A stretch of DNA of 27,673 nucleotides from Zancudomyces culisetae. Taxonomy: Eukaryota; Kickxellomycota; Harpellomycetes; Harpellales; Legeriomycetaceae. A program made the translations under genes and the position numbers. Below the pieces are notes generated by a model. It was not told the DNA's origin and searched no databases. It worked only from the letters and a program-made list of their open reading frames with translations. This document shows positions 9,440-20,900 of the stretch, piece after piece; the stretch's first letter is position 1, and each line of letters starts with the position of its first letter. Where the stretch lies: NCBI GenBank assembly GCA_001969505.1, contig LSSK01001306.1:1-27673 (forward strand). Direction: 5' to 3'.

Positions 9440-11078
9440 ATGTCAAGACATTCGAAAAACAATACGTCAAGGGCGTTTTTCACATATGCTGAAAAGCAGA
9501 TGGTTGAATATGGTACAAAAAAGGTATTTGCTAGACATATTATGTTGACTTCAATATTCTAATTGGTATGGGTTAAAATTCCCATGTTTTGCGTTAGTGA
9601 AACGAGGAGGAAAAGTAAAATAACACAAGAAATACCAAAATAAATTTATAGCAAAGGTTGGGTAGCGATTCGAAAAGAAGCTTTGATAGTTGCTACCTAT
9701 GTCTGCAAACAGCTCGAGATCCATTAATTTGGTAAGATTATATTTTTTATTGACAATCGCTCGTCTCTTACATTTTGTTTTAAAAACGTATTTATCAATT
9801 TAATAACACAGTTTGTGCCAACTTGTAGTTTAAAGGGTCATTTGAGTTGCAAAGAATGTGTTTATGAAAGTATTTTGGAGCAGAAAGCAGAAATATCTAG
9901 GCAATTAAAAGAGTATAACTTAAAAGAAAAGCAATTAACGGTACATTCTCTAAACTACTACATTATAAATTTTGTTGTAATAGAATCAAGAGCCCACAGG
10001 CTCAATGATTAGTTTCGATATAAAAAATATGCAGTTATACTGATACTTTAACTTTTTATAAAGAAGCGGAAAGGAACCGGGTCAAGTAGTAACGAAACGG
10101 CGGTAGTACTGCGAAAGGATACGAGCGAGATCCTAAGGGACAAACGGGGGAAACCCTATGGTAATAAGTGATTTCAGTTGTTATTATCAAAGCGTGTAAG
10201 CATCAATTGTTAGTAATCTTTTAACCACATGTAACTACTACAATAGAAAAACCTGGCTCCGTTGTGGTAAGTATGTTAATAATACAATTTTAGATATTGA
10301 GAGCTTTGGTAACTATTAATCCTAATAATCTGTGCTTTTATTCTTTTTTAAAGGTTAACGATAAAGCAAAAAATGACAAAAAGTTGGCGAGTTTTTGGAT
10401 TGTAAGTAGCTATCCTACGTTTTACTTGTAGCTATAAGAGAGTGTTCAATAATACGAGTATAGTTCTAGAAAACATACTTAACTATCACTAGCCAAGCTT
10501 AACGAGCGAAGCAGAAGAGCTGATAAAAAAACCGAAAAAAGTAAATGTAGAATGTTTAGCCGATGTGCCACATCCTCTCAAGTAAGTACTCGCTATTCTT
10601 CACCTGTTTGTAGGATAACTCTGTGTGTATTTTTTCCGATTATTTATACTCAGCACCTGTAACATAGGCTCAAGCAATTGGTTCCGGTTAAGTTTACACT
10701 TGCAGGAAATACTACTGAGAAGATATGTAGTATTTGTTCCAAAGACTATATAAACAGCTCCAAAATTTGCAGTAAGACAGATTTTTATTATTAATGATTA
10801 ATATAGCAATAACTGCATTTTTTTTTAAATCGCTAGCATACTGATCTTATATAACATTCCATTCCTCACCTACTCTTTTTATAGTTTTGTCTGAATGTGG
10901 TCATGCATTTTGTGAGAACTGCACCTTTAAATTTATAGAAATGGATAAGAAATGTACCATTTGTGATACAAAAGTGAATATTGAAAAGTCGATAAAGCTA
11001 AAAATAGACGGAACTGGGTTTGTATCTGGTGGTGGTAGGGCTGAAGCCACGCGGTACGACATAGGGTTTGTCGGTTAG
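9440..11078 (+). CDS. NOSIP-type RING E3 ubiquitin ligase (nine exons)
   Basis: Predicted exons 9440-9523, 9652-9731, 9829-9940, 10064-10160, 10247-10266, 10354-10401, 10493-10581, 10668-10771 and 10885-11078 give 275 residues with every phase consistent (human NOSIP is about 300). The N-terminus (SRHSKNNTSRAFFTYAEK) and the first zinc module (C42, C45, C55, H59, C62, C65, then ILEQKAEISRQ) match the NOSIP zinc-finger domain. FWI|PSLT around 146-151 is the conserved family centre. A second, canonical RING-HC is C197-x2-C200-x15-C216-x-H218-x2-C221-x2-C224-x10-C235-x2-C238, and GTGFVSGGG near the end is a family hallmark. Members are ubiquitin ligases found with spliceosomes. Exon 4 (basic, no homology) and exon 5 (20 nt) are placed only by frame and splice signals; the other exons are backed by homology. 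Confidence 0.88.
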
Positions 11079-11510
11079 ATGTCAATATTATCTCATGTGC
11101 ATGTCGTTTGATGGTAGAATGAAATTTAGCCTTTTTTTGTGTATAGTATGCGTTTTAAAACTCATTTGGCTAGGTTTAATAATTATCACCCAATCTGAGC
11201 ACTTTGGATGTTCTATATCTAGATTATCAATAGGGATGTTCGCATGGAAATACACTTCATGACACAATCCCATTTATTTATGGTATTGTTATTCTAGAAT
11301 TTTTTGCTTTATTTTATCATTTTCATACACATTTGTATTCCAAAGATCAAATAGTTAATAAACAAGAATGATAATTAGGGTACATTATTAAATTCTAATT
11401 TTCTTTTTGTGAGAGGAAAATTTTTAAATAGCCATACTACTAGTTGTAAACCTAATAAGAAGTATGTGCATGCGTGTATACAAAGAAAGTGTGCGGCGGT
11501 AATGTATAAA
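11079..11510. other. Convergent 3' spacer
   Basis: AT-rich region between the tails of the NOSIP-like gene and the uS19m gene. Open frames on both strands at 11068-11273 are short, overlap one another and lack homology. Nothing else is seen. Confidence 0.5.
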
Positions 11511-11789
11511 TTATTTGTTCTTTGTCAATCGGTAAGTAAATGTCTTTCGAGTGTGAGAAAATTCGCCAAGTTTCCTCCCAATCATCTCTTCTGTAATGTT
11601 AACCTGGTTGTATTTCATTCCGTTGTGAACCATAAATTTGGCCCCGACCATATGTGGCATAATTGTACAAGCCCGTTCTTTGGTGAATATTAGTTTGCCG
11701 GTTTTAATACTCTCGGCAAGCCCTGGAAATCGAACAAAAAATGGGCCTTTCCATGCTGATCTTGCTAGTATTGCCGTTGTCAATCTCAT
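11511..11789 (-). CDS. RSM19: Mitochondrial small-subunit ribosomal protein uS19m
   Basis: Single-exon gene of 92 residues, the usual length for S19. Family signatures are plain: RSAWKGPFF near residues 10-18, KERACTIMPHMVG near 37-49, FMVHNGMKYNQVNITEEMIG in the middle, and KLGEFSHTRKTF near the end. S19 sits in the head of the small ribosomal subunit. The basic N-terminus (MRLTTAILARSAWKG) fits mitochondrial import, and cytosolic uS19 is longer and different, so this is the mitochondrial form. It lies tail-to-tail with the NOSIP-like gene and downstream of the unidentified minus-strand gene at 12239-12576. The start is the first in-frame ATG. Confidence 0.95.
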   Translation of the reverse strand: MRLTTAILARSAWKGPFFVRFPGLAESIKTGKLIFTKERACTIMPHMVGAKFMVHNGMKYNQVNITEEMIGRKLGEFSHTRKTFTYRLTKNK

Positions 11790-12238
11790 TATTACCGCTT
11801 TACCTTATCTCTTAGTCGTTTTTTTCTTTAGGTCACTAAGTTCAGTTAACAAAATTTGAATTTAAATTGATCTCGAAATTGAGTTGTTTTTATTTGTACA
11901 AGATATGTCTTTTTTTCTGGCTGAATTATCATATACTAAACATGAGAGGAAATTATGCTAATAGCTGTTTATAAACCAATAGAAAAGGCCAGCAGAAATT
12001 GATAACCGATTTTCCACTATGGTTTTTATGGTGGGTTGTAGTGGTAAAAAAAATTTTTTTGGCGCTTTTTTCTTTTCAGCAGGGAATCCATGGAGAGATC
12101 GTTTTGATTATAATTAAAAGAGTGTTATTTAAATGCAGCTGGGTCAGTATTTCCGAAAATGTAGAGAAAGTAGTATTGCAGACAAATTAAAGTGGTAAAA
12201 AGGGTAAAAGAGGTGTAAATAGTTGTGGTTTAAAAGCT
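11790..12238. other. Upstream region of the uS19m gene
   Basis: AT-rich spacer between the uS19m start and the end of the unidentified gene upstream on the same strand. It should carry the RSM19 promoter. A plus-strand open frame at 11999-12190 has no homology and looks like chance. Confidence 0.5.
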
Positions 12239-12576
12239 TTAAAAGCTATTTGATCCAAGATTTGAAATCAGCACCTCCCTCTCCTCCCTCTCCTCCAGGT
12301 CATCCAAAGCAAGTATATTTGGCATTATCACATGTGTGTCAATCCTAATGTCTCTTTCTGTTTTTTTTGCTGGTGGTCTTATTGTTGTGTTTTCAATATA
12401 AAATATATAAATACACGTCGAACCGCGTTTCATAAAATACCTTGCCTACTTCTGCCTGTTACAAGGGTACGGTCCAGGAAATTGAGCAGCTGTGAGCTTG
12501 ATGGTTTGCTTTTCGTTTCTATTATAATACTATCAGCGTAAAACAGGAACATCGGATTGTATTCAAGTAAACACAT
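12239..12576 (-). CDS. Unidentified small protein, probably two exons
   Basis: Proposed exons 12446-12576 and 12239-12377 give 89 residues. I do not recognise the family. Exon 1 encodes MCLLEYNPMFLFYADS, then a Ser/Lys-rich stretch and LLNFLDRTLVTGRS. Exon 2 encodes RPPAKKTERDIRIDTH, IMPNILALDD and a Glu/Arg-rich helix-prone segment (LEEREEREVLI) before the stop. The sequence is visibly less AT-rich than its flanks and the product is hydrophilic and well mixed, which suggests a real gene. The only junction that keeps frame between the two parts uses a GC donor (AG|GCAAGG) and an AAG acceptor, with a 68-nt intron; the ordinary GT a few bases later gives the wrong phase. An alternative is an ORF starting at 12433 alone. 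The sequence around 12580 is donor-like (GTATGT), so an upstream exon is possible. Confidence 0.42.
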
Positions 12577-14468
12577 ACCGATCAAATATTATATTATAAT
12601 GTGATTTTATTTTGCAGCAATAGTTGAGCTTTTATGTCCAAAAAAGATTAATGTGCAACTTTATAGTAGGAAAATTGTTTCGAGTAGAGTATCCTGGATC
12701 TACTTTTTTTTTTTTAAAAAAAGACCATAAAGCTGCTGAATACCTTAAAAAACAAGAATACGAGACGATAATGTGTTTGTTTAGTAAAAGGATATGGACC
12801 GAAACACGTTCGTACACACCAAAAATATATAATATAAATAGATGGTACAGTTTAGCGTTATTGAATAACTGCGAAACCATAGCCTCTACTACCTATACAA
12901 ATATTTTCTTATACATGTTCAGAGTATAATCTAAGAAGTAAATGAGCAAAGCCAGAACCTGATGATTTATTCTGGTACACCATGTTTTCTTTGGTATTTT
13001 GTAGTGTCATGGGATACATCATCTGTTAAAAGAATTTTCTGGGCGCTTTTTTTAATAAAAAATAACTATTTTCGAGGATTATTGGATCTATAAACTTATT
13101 CAAACTATTGCATGTTCGACCACCACGGAATCTATAAACTAAATATGTATTTTCCTGTTCAGAATAAAAATACATGCTTTAAATAGACTAAATTGCGGTG
13201 CGACTGGTAGAAAGCTTGGTGTGTTGGCCGTAGAAAATAAAATGATGTATGCAGCGTTTTTATAGTTTATATAATTTTATATTTGTCGTTGTTAATAATA
13301 AAAAAACATCGCATTGCACAAAAATGTATAAAATAAAATAATGGCAATCCAAAGAACAAAGCAAAATGTGTTAATACCTGGAAATTTCTACAAAACTGTA
13401 GTTTTGTAATGCGATGGTTGGATTTGCAAAAGTAATGGGCATAAATAATGAGCAAAATTACAAAAAAAAACTATAAAAAAAAACTAGACTAAAAGCAGAG
13501 AGGATTCAAATTAATCAATCAACCATACAATTTTTTTATTTACCATATCCATTTTTGTGCTCATTCACTGGGTAAGGATTTTTATCCTTTACAAGCGCTT
13601 TTATGTCCATATATATATTTTATATTTAGTTTTGTGCCAATTCAATGCTGAAAAAGTAAGGACTGGGAAATAAGTAAGATATTAATTTAAAACATGGTCG
13701 GGAAATATAGAAATTTTAAAAAAAACACAGGAATTAAAAAAAATTTTTTTGGTACTTTTTTTTTCCGTTTTTACATGGACAAAAAAATAGAGAATTCTAA
13801 AACGGAAAGAATATTAACAAGGAAAAAATAAACAAGTGTTCAGGCATAATTAAATATAAAACAAAATTATTAGAGGCTTATTCTTTTTTTTGTACTAAAA
13901 TACATTTAAAATCTGTATACCTTCTCAACAATAAAAGAAGCTTTTCTAATCCCTATATCTCGAGATATTTGAATTTGTAAAAAAACATATTCTTGTTATT
14001 ATTGTACTTTGTAAAATAATCAGGAAGAAAAAGTTTGCAAGAAAAAAAGGACGAAATTTGACTTCGCATACAAGAATCTTTTAGCAAATTTTCTACACAT
14101 TCAGACATAGGATAGACTAGGATTCGGTACCTTCATCAGGGTACTAAACAGAAAGATAGAATCCAACATAGAAATTAAGAGAAATTGGGGGGAAAAAGAA
14201 ATAATTCATCTTAGGATCTTGTAAACGACGGCAAACAACATTGAGTCAAGATCTAAATCAGATTGCAAATCTAGTTCTACCTTTGCTAAAAAAAAAAAGA
14301 AAAAAATTGGTGATAATTATAATAGGCTTTTGTATAAGAATAACGGACAGGAAAGGAGAACCAGCTCTAGAGAATAATCCCAAATCAACGAATCTTGTTT
14401 TCTAAACTCAAGATAAAAATAATAGCAAAAATAAACGTAAACATATATACAAATAAAAAGTACTAAAG
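12577..14468. other. Intergenic, about 1.9 kb
   Basis: Very AT-rich, with many A and T runs, upstream of the PP1 gene. A plus-strand open frame with an ATG at 12651 ends at 12929 (92 codons). It has no homology, and about one frame of this length is expected by chance in a window of this composition. The open frame at 14317-14673 on the minus strand overlaps PP1 exon 1 and is a shadow. No gene is supported. Confidence 0.5.
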
Positions 14469-15524
14469 ATGGCTGAACAACCACCAGCAGATGTAAATTC
14501 AATAATAAAGAGATTGCTAGAGGGTAAGTAATAAAATAAATGCGGGGATGATAAAAAGAGATTTGAACAAAAAATAATAATAAACTGTATATGGAAAATA
14601 GTTCGCGGTTCACGACCGGGAAAGTCCGTACAACTACAAGAACACGAAATACGATGGCTATGTGTGACAGCAAGGGAAATATTTATTGGGCAACCAATTT
14701 TACTTGAGCTGGAGGCACCTATAAAGATATGTGGAGATATTCATGGGCAGTACTATGACCTGCTCCGGCTGTTTGAGTATGGAGGGTTTCCACCAGAGGC
14801 CAACTACTTGTTTTTGGGAGATTATGTAGATAGAGGAAAACAGTCGTTGGAGACGATATGCTTGTTGCTGGCGTATAAAATCAAATATCCTGAAAACTTT
14901 TTTATATTGCGAGGTAACCACGAGTGTGCCAGTATTAATAGGATATATGGATTTTACGACGAGTGTAAGAGACGGTACAACATTAAGCTGTGGAAGACCT
15001 TTACAGACTGTTTCAACTGTCTACCCATTGCCGCCATTATCGACGAAAAAATCTTTACCATGCATGGTGGTCTGTCGCCAGACCTTCAGAGTATGGATCA
15101 AATAAAGCGGATTATGCGACCTACTGATGTGCCAGACACTGGGCTACTGTGTGATCTGCTGTGGTCCGACCCCGAAAAGAGCGTTACTGGTTGGGGCGAA
15201 AACGACCGTGGCGTTTCGTTCACCTTTGGCCCCGACATTGTTCATAAGTTTTTGCTCAAGCACGATTTGGATTTGATCTGTAGAGCTCACCAGGTCGTTG
15301 AAGACGGCTACGAATTCTTTGCCAAGCGCCAACTTGTGACTCTGTTTAGCGCCCCCAACTACTGCGGCGAGTTTGACAATGCCGGTGCTATGATGAGCGT
15401 TGATGAGACGCTGATGTGTTCGTTCCAGATTTTGAAGCCTGCCGAAAAGAAACTTAAGATTCTAGGCAATAAGGGAAAACCTTCCACTCCTTTACGCACC
15501 AAAAAAAAGCACAATAAATCTTGA
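14469..15524 (+). CDS. GLC7: Protein phosphatase PP1 catalytic subunit (two exons)
   Basis: Exons 14469-14523 and 14602-15524, joined by a 78-nt GTAAGT-AG intron after codon 18, give 325 residues. The sequence is colinear with human PP1, so residue numbers coincide: metal ligands D64, H66, D92, N124, H173 and H248, catalytic R96 and H125, and the Y272/C273 loop ([14 protein letters not shown]) are all present. PP1 is a Ser/Thr phosphatase directed by regulatory subunits in glycogen control, mitosis, transcription and growth. Differences from the very conserved family include W37 where glycine is usual and T171 in FTMHGG where cysteine is usual. The C-terminal tail after FQILKP is Lys-rich and carries STPLRTKKK, possibly corresponding to the Cdk-phosphorylated TPPR motif of animal PP1 (inference). 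It lies tail-to-tail with EFM7, 107 nt apart. Confidence 0.97.
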
Positions 15525-15631
15525 TTCCATTTGTTTTTCTTCCTTTATATATTACATCTTATATTACGCTATACTAATAAATTAACCATTAACCAACTTT
15601 ACTAAACTACTGTTTAAAGCTCTCTTTTGTC

Positions 15632-16405
15632 TTAATGCCTTAGTGTGTATCCATGTACTGTTCCCCTGATTGTTTCATCTCCTGGATCCTCCTTAAACAT
15701 TGGGCCCACATACTCGCTTGCTACTTCTTCTACTGTAAATCCAAACTCTTCGCTTTCTGCAACTTTGAAAAAATCCATGTCCTTATCTACAAGCCACGGA
15801 CGATGATGCGTAAAAAATACCAATGCTACTCCTGTTCCTTTTTTCAACACTTGCTTGCAGCTAGCCAAAAGCTTTTTGTGCTCTGAGTGGTTAAATACCA
15901 AATCCGACAGAATAACTACATCAAATTGCTCACCACCATTTAGGCTTGTCAATTCCTGACTGTCTCTGCCCCAGAGATATCCCGTGACATCCACAACGTT
16001 TCCACTGTTGTTTATTTCAACCGATTTTTTGATGCAGTTGATAAGCTTAATATCTGGATAATCTGTCACCACCACTTTTTTTGCTCCGAGTTTTGCACAG
16101 AGTAGGGATGGTAATGCTCCACCAGCACCAAATTCCAGCACACTCTTGTTACGTATCAGTGCCTGTTCGTTGTTGTCCCCATCTTTGTTGTGATCTTCAA
16201 GGTAGTCGGCCAAAACCTTGCTGGCATTCCAAATTTCATGACCCCATAGCGAATGTTTTTTAGCTAATGTCACAATATCAATTGCCCATTGATTACGTGA
16301 AGTGGTAAAGCGGGTAGTTTTTGTGGTATCTACCGAGGATTCTTTATCCGAATCGTAATCTTGAGGCAGTGCAAAAAGATCTCCAAACTCTGTATTTTCG
16401 TCCAT
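15632..16405 (-). CDS. EFM7: Efm7-type protein N-terminal and lysine methyltransferase
   Basis: Single-exon gene of 257 residues, close to yeast Efm7 (about 260). It is a seven-beta-strand SAM-dependent methyltransferase: motif I is VLEFGAGGALPSLLCAKLGA (residues 89-108), followed by VVVTDYPD (111-118), a DVVILSDLVFNHSEH segment (162-176) and FFTHHRPWL (198-205). Family hallmarks upstream include LWGHEIWNASKVLADYL (53-69), where NNT1/EFM7 proteins place substrate and cofactor contacts. In yeast, Efm7 methylates the N-terminal glycine and adjacent lysine of elongation factor eEF1A; the same role is likely here. The N-terminal 35 residues are acidic and variable. The start ATG is preceded by an A/T-rich leader and no other in-frame ATG lies close by. 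Confidence 0.93.
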   Translation of the reverse strand: MDENTEFGDLFALPQDYDSDKESSVDTTKTTRFTTSRNQWAIDIVTLAKKHSLWGHEIWNASKVLADYLEDHNKDGDNNEQALIRNKSVLEFGAGGALPSLLCAKLGAKKVVVTDYPDIKLINCIKKSVEINNSGNVVDVTGYLWGRDSQELTSLNGGEQFDVVILSDLVFNHSEHKKLLASCKQVLKKGTGVALVFFTHHRPWLVDKDMDFFKVAESEEFGFTVEEVASEYVGPMFKEDPGDETIRGTVHGYTLRH

Positions 16406-17942
16406 TTTTTTTTCTCTCCTAACTTTTTAAATTTGGCTGATCTAGTTTTAAAGTGAAAATTACTTTTTACTAAAAAAATAAAAATAAAAAGTTAATTGGC
16501 AAGAAAAAAAAAGCAAATGGATCAAAATTAGTGTGCAAAAATTTTTTCTTGCTATTCAAACGAGATTTATCCAAAGTTTGCGATACAGATAAAACTATAC
16601 TTGATGAGCCAAGAGATGCTTGGTGCTTGTTTTTCAGAGCAAAAAAAGCATCTGTGTACATACCACACAAACCCCAATACACGATTATATCACCATTTGG
16701 AAGGTATGACCAGAAGGACGTTTGTTTTTAACTACATTAACCTATTTGTCAAGCGAATAGTGGACTTGTTTTTATTTCAAAAGCACCATATTAGACCCAA
16801 AAGTATCAATATTACAGCTTCATCTCCCGTTTATCCCACACGTATTGAAGAAGAAAAAGAGTTTAAGCAAAATTAATAATACGAAATGTGGTGGTGTGAA
16901 AGGGATTGTACAAGAGTAAGTAAGATTTGTTTTCAGAGAAAATGTTATTTTTCAGTTTTCCAAGTTCAAATAGATCATCATGATCCAACTTTTTCTTAAA
17001 TATTTCGATCTTACCAGGCACTGCGAGTTGTCAGTTTATAATTGACCAATATGTATAACATAATAATTTGAGAGAGAATAAATAAATTGCCGTATTTGAT
17101 TTATTTTCCATTTTCGTTTTTCTAATTTTTAATTTCTAATTTTCGCCTTTTTAATTATATGCCATTTTGAAAAATAACAAGGTGCAAACTTTCTTCAAGA
17201 CATTCCCTAGCAATATTGTCAACCAATTGTTAATTTTAATAAAGGTAGCAATGGAAAGAAAGGTTTCAAAACGAATGATGCCACACCTTGGAGGGTTATT
17301 TTGTGGGTTGGTCTTAGGAGTTATGCGGTTACAGCATTTTCCGAACTGATCAACAATAGCACTCAATCTATACGGGGGTGGACGTATTAGGAGACACGCA
17401 TTAATCTAAAATGGATGTATTGCGCCTTTTCTTTTCTTTTTTCTTTTTCTTCGCTTGTTTTTTTATTAGAGGAAAAGTGTAAGAGTGAGATGTGATGAGG
17501 GGAGGGTGGGTATTTGTACTTGAGCTTGTTGTCTAATTTATAACTTTGATATTTAAAGAAACAAAAATTGCAGATACTAATAATGTCAATTTACGCAATT
17601 CCTGATGTATTTTATCAATAATGCAAGTTTTAATTCCCACCAAATCAGTCAAATTATTATCAGTCAAATAAACTTTTTTTTATCAAAATTAGCCACAAAA
17701 TAGTAGTACTTTTTGTTCTTTACTATTATTATTTCCATATTATGTAAGCTGGTTTACAATACCTTGGATACATTCAAACTGGCAGTTAAAAAAAAGAAAA
17801 AAAAAAGAAGAAAAAAAGAAAAGTAGGAGGCAATTGAATGAAATTTAATCGACTCTAATATCATTAGACATTTACAGTGCGTTATAATATCAAAAGCAAA
17901 GCTGCAAGATAAATGAAGGTATAGGAGGGGATTCACAACAAA
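16406..17942. other. Intergenic, about 1.5 kb
   Basis: Divergent spacer between EFM7 and the AFI1-like gene. Two overlapping open frames at 16474-16728 and 16601-16876 can be joined by a plausible 91-nt intron, but neither has homology and no in-frame ATG starts the first; see findings. Frames at 17151-17366 are opposed and look like chance. The rest is AT-rich, with pyrimidine-rich tracts near 17430-17460. Confidence 0.5.
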
Positions 17943-20900
17943 ATGCCAAACGTAGAGTATGTGCTGGTTGCTGAATTCGATATTGATCGAGGTTCGGTTT
18001 TGCGGCACCAGTACCCAAAGGAAACAGGAGCAAATGAAGCGTAAGTCGCACAATGTATAAATATCGATTCCTTTTTTTGTCTTGTTTAGTTTGTTTTTAT
18101 GTTTATTTTATTTTGAAATGTAGTAATAAGTGAAACAATGTGGTATAACACTTCAATAGAATGCTGGCTGAATTTATGTTGCCTGAAGGTACACATGCAC
18201 GTGAAAACGACTGGACTGTATTTTACTTGAACCAAAAGACAGGTGATCAGCTAGAATTGGAAAAGCATTTGCAACGAGTTACAACTATAGAACAGATAGG
18301 GGAGGAAAACGACGGGGAGGAGGAGGAGGTGTTGTATGGCTTAAATCTGGTACGAACAAAACAAGATGCCGGCGTTAGACGGGGGGCGGTAGTTAAAGCG
18401 ATGGCGATATGTACACGACATCAGTATATTCACATTTACAAGCCTGCATTGTTGTTGGGCTTGGAAAGCTACTATCGAAAGCCAGAAATATCCACATTGA
18501 AAGAATTGTATGAATCGATTAACGCGATGGATTTGAGAGAAGGGGTAATGACACAAAATCCAAAAAACAAGAGGGTAAAGCTTAGTATATATGAAAAAAG
18601 CATTTTGCGGTATTGTAATGATCCGGTTGTGATAGAAGAATGCATTTCCATGCATCAGCAGATGAATGAAATAAGGAATATAGAAAAAGGAAATGATGGG
18701 CTTGGAAATGGAGTTGGAGTTGGAGTTGGGAATGGAAATGGGAATGGGAATGGGAATGAAAGCGATATGTATGAAGCAGTGATTGGACGGAGAGGCACAA
18801 TTGATAGGAGTATAGCGGGGACGAATGGATGGAGACGTACAGGAAGAGATAGAGGAGAGACAGGTGAATTTATTAGCGACGTTAGTGATAATGACAACAG
18901 TGGAAGCAGTGCAATTAGCAATAATAAAGATAGTGATCAATACAGTGGTGGCGATAATAGCGACGAGTTTACTGAAGACAGTAGTGATAGTGCCGAGGAG
19001 GAGGAAGAAGAAGAAGAGGAGGATTTACGGTACTACGAAACAAGAATCAAATATCAAGGCGTAAACCTGCCTGTGCGAATTGAACAGACGATGTATCCTG
19101 AGGAAATAGGTGAGTGTTCAGTAATAAAGCTACTGAGCAACTTTGGAGGAATGGCACAAGCAAGTAATGGTAATAACAGCAGCTATAGTAGTAGTACAAT
19201 CGGCACGCTTAGTGGATCAGGTGTTGGTAGTTTTACTCTTACACCGGCGGTAGCTGGCAGTAATATGTTCACCAGTAATAGTAGCAGCAATACATTTGTT
19301 GGGGGTGGTGCAAGCATCAATAGTGGTGTTAGTAACAGCAATAATAGTAATAGTAATAATAGTAGCAATAATGTTGTGGGAATCAAGACTAATCATGAAC
19401 ACCTAGATGTGAATGCCAAATTTGGAAGCAATTATTTGACCAATCCAATTATGGTTCTGATGAACGCTCTGTTGACCGAAAAACGAATTGTTTTTTTAGG
19501 CCATAATATGCCTGCGGGAGAAGTAGGTGAATATGTACTGGCAGCCGTAGTCATGGCAAGCGGAGGCGGTGGTCGGTTTTTGCGAGGCAGTTTTAAGCAT
19601 CGAACCTTTCCATACACCAATCTATCCAACATCGACAAGCTATTGAAGGTTCCTGGGTACATTGCTGGTGTAACCAACCCAACATTTGAAGTCAAAGAAA
19701 AATGGTGGGACATTTTGTGTAATATCAATACTGGAAAAATCAAAATTTCTTCATATCTAACATCAAACAGCAAAGGCAAAAAAGATGACAATTTCAAAAA
19801 GTTGAAGCCAAAGCGGTTTCTCATAGCTGGCGCCGATTATTTTGGCAACAGCCATTATTCTGGCTATGATCATACGAGCGCTTCTCCTTCTCAAAATCAC
19901 ACACCGTTAAAAAGTATAGACAAACTGGTGTACCTCCAGGGCATCAGTGCATCAACCCCCCTTTCTCAACCACACCCGCCTCCAAAAGACTCTACGAACC
20001 TGTTCTCTTTAACCTCTGCATCTCTATTTTCTTCCTCATCTACCCAAACTTATGGGTACGACTCTGACTTTATCAATGATCTGTATCTCAGCATTGAACG
20101 TCATTGTGGCGAAATGGCAATTCGGAGAAAATTTGAGCAGTACGTCAGTAGCTTCATTCTCCTTGCTGGTCTTTACCAATACGAAACACATTTGAATTTA
20201 ACCCAATCCGAGGCTATTTTGCCGTCACTTTACCGGCAGAATAATGGTCTAAAAGAATACATTGATAATTACATCCTCCGCTATGACATTTCATTTATTC
20301 GGTCGCGAGAACTACCGCTCAACAAAGGCCGTTTGGAAGGCTTTTTAAATTCTAGCTTATATCTGTATTTGATTTCGGCAAACGCATCAGCCAATCAAAA
20401 CGGACCAAATAATGACATTGCATGTCAGTTGAGTGATTTGGATTTGTTGTTTTTGTCGAATAGGTTGCATTTTCTGTCAAACTCCAACCTTCCTTTGATA
20501 TCTGGTAGTCATAGTCACACCAGTGGTAGTAATATCGACAGAGATATGAATGGCAATACTACTAATAACAGCCATGCTAACGTGAACAGCAATGGCAATG
20601 GCAATGGCAATGGCAATGGCAGTAACATTAATAAAAAAACAAGCAAAGGAAATTCCGCTGTCAATGCCGAAAACATTGGTGCTAAAGAATTTGAAATCAT
20701 CATCAATCTGCTGCACAAACACATAGTTTTGCCTGAACATGTCACAGCGCTTATTTCCTACTTTCCTCTCACCTCCAGCCCAAATTCAAACTCCCCAAAC
20801 AATCACACTTCTACCGCTACGACAGCCACTGGCGGACTAACCCCGTTAATACATGGTCTGTATCACCCAAACTTTTTTGTCAAATATAAGACAACCGCTC

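Noticed and set aside
9732-9814. Alternative acceptor at 9811 for NOSIP intron 2, giving FVPTCS before LKGHL
   Set aside because: It breaks the reading frame with exon 2; the acceptor at 9828 restores both the frame and the conserved DPLIC-LKGHLSCKEC zinc module.
12651-12929. 92-residue open frame with an ATG start
   Set aside because: No family signature; assuming about 70 percent AT, roughly one frame of this size is expected by chance in the window. Would be reconsidered with transcript data.
14317-14673. 118-codon open frame on the minus strand over PP1 exon 1
   Set aside because: Hydrophobic product from a T-rich complementary strand, no homology, antisense to a secure gene.
18341-18940. 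199-codon and other long open frames antisense to the AFI1-like gene
   Set aside because: Shadows created by purine-rich repeats and Asn/Gly codons of the real gene; low-complexity products.
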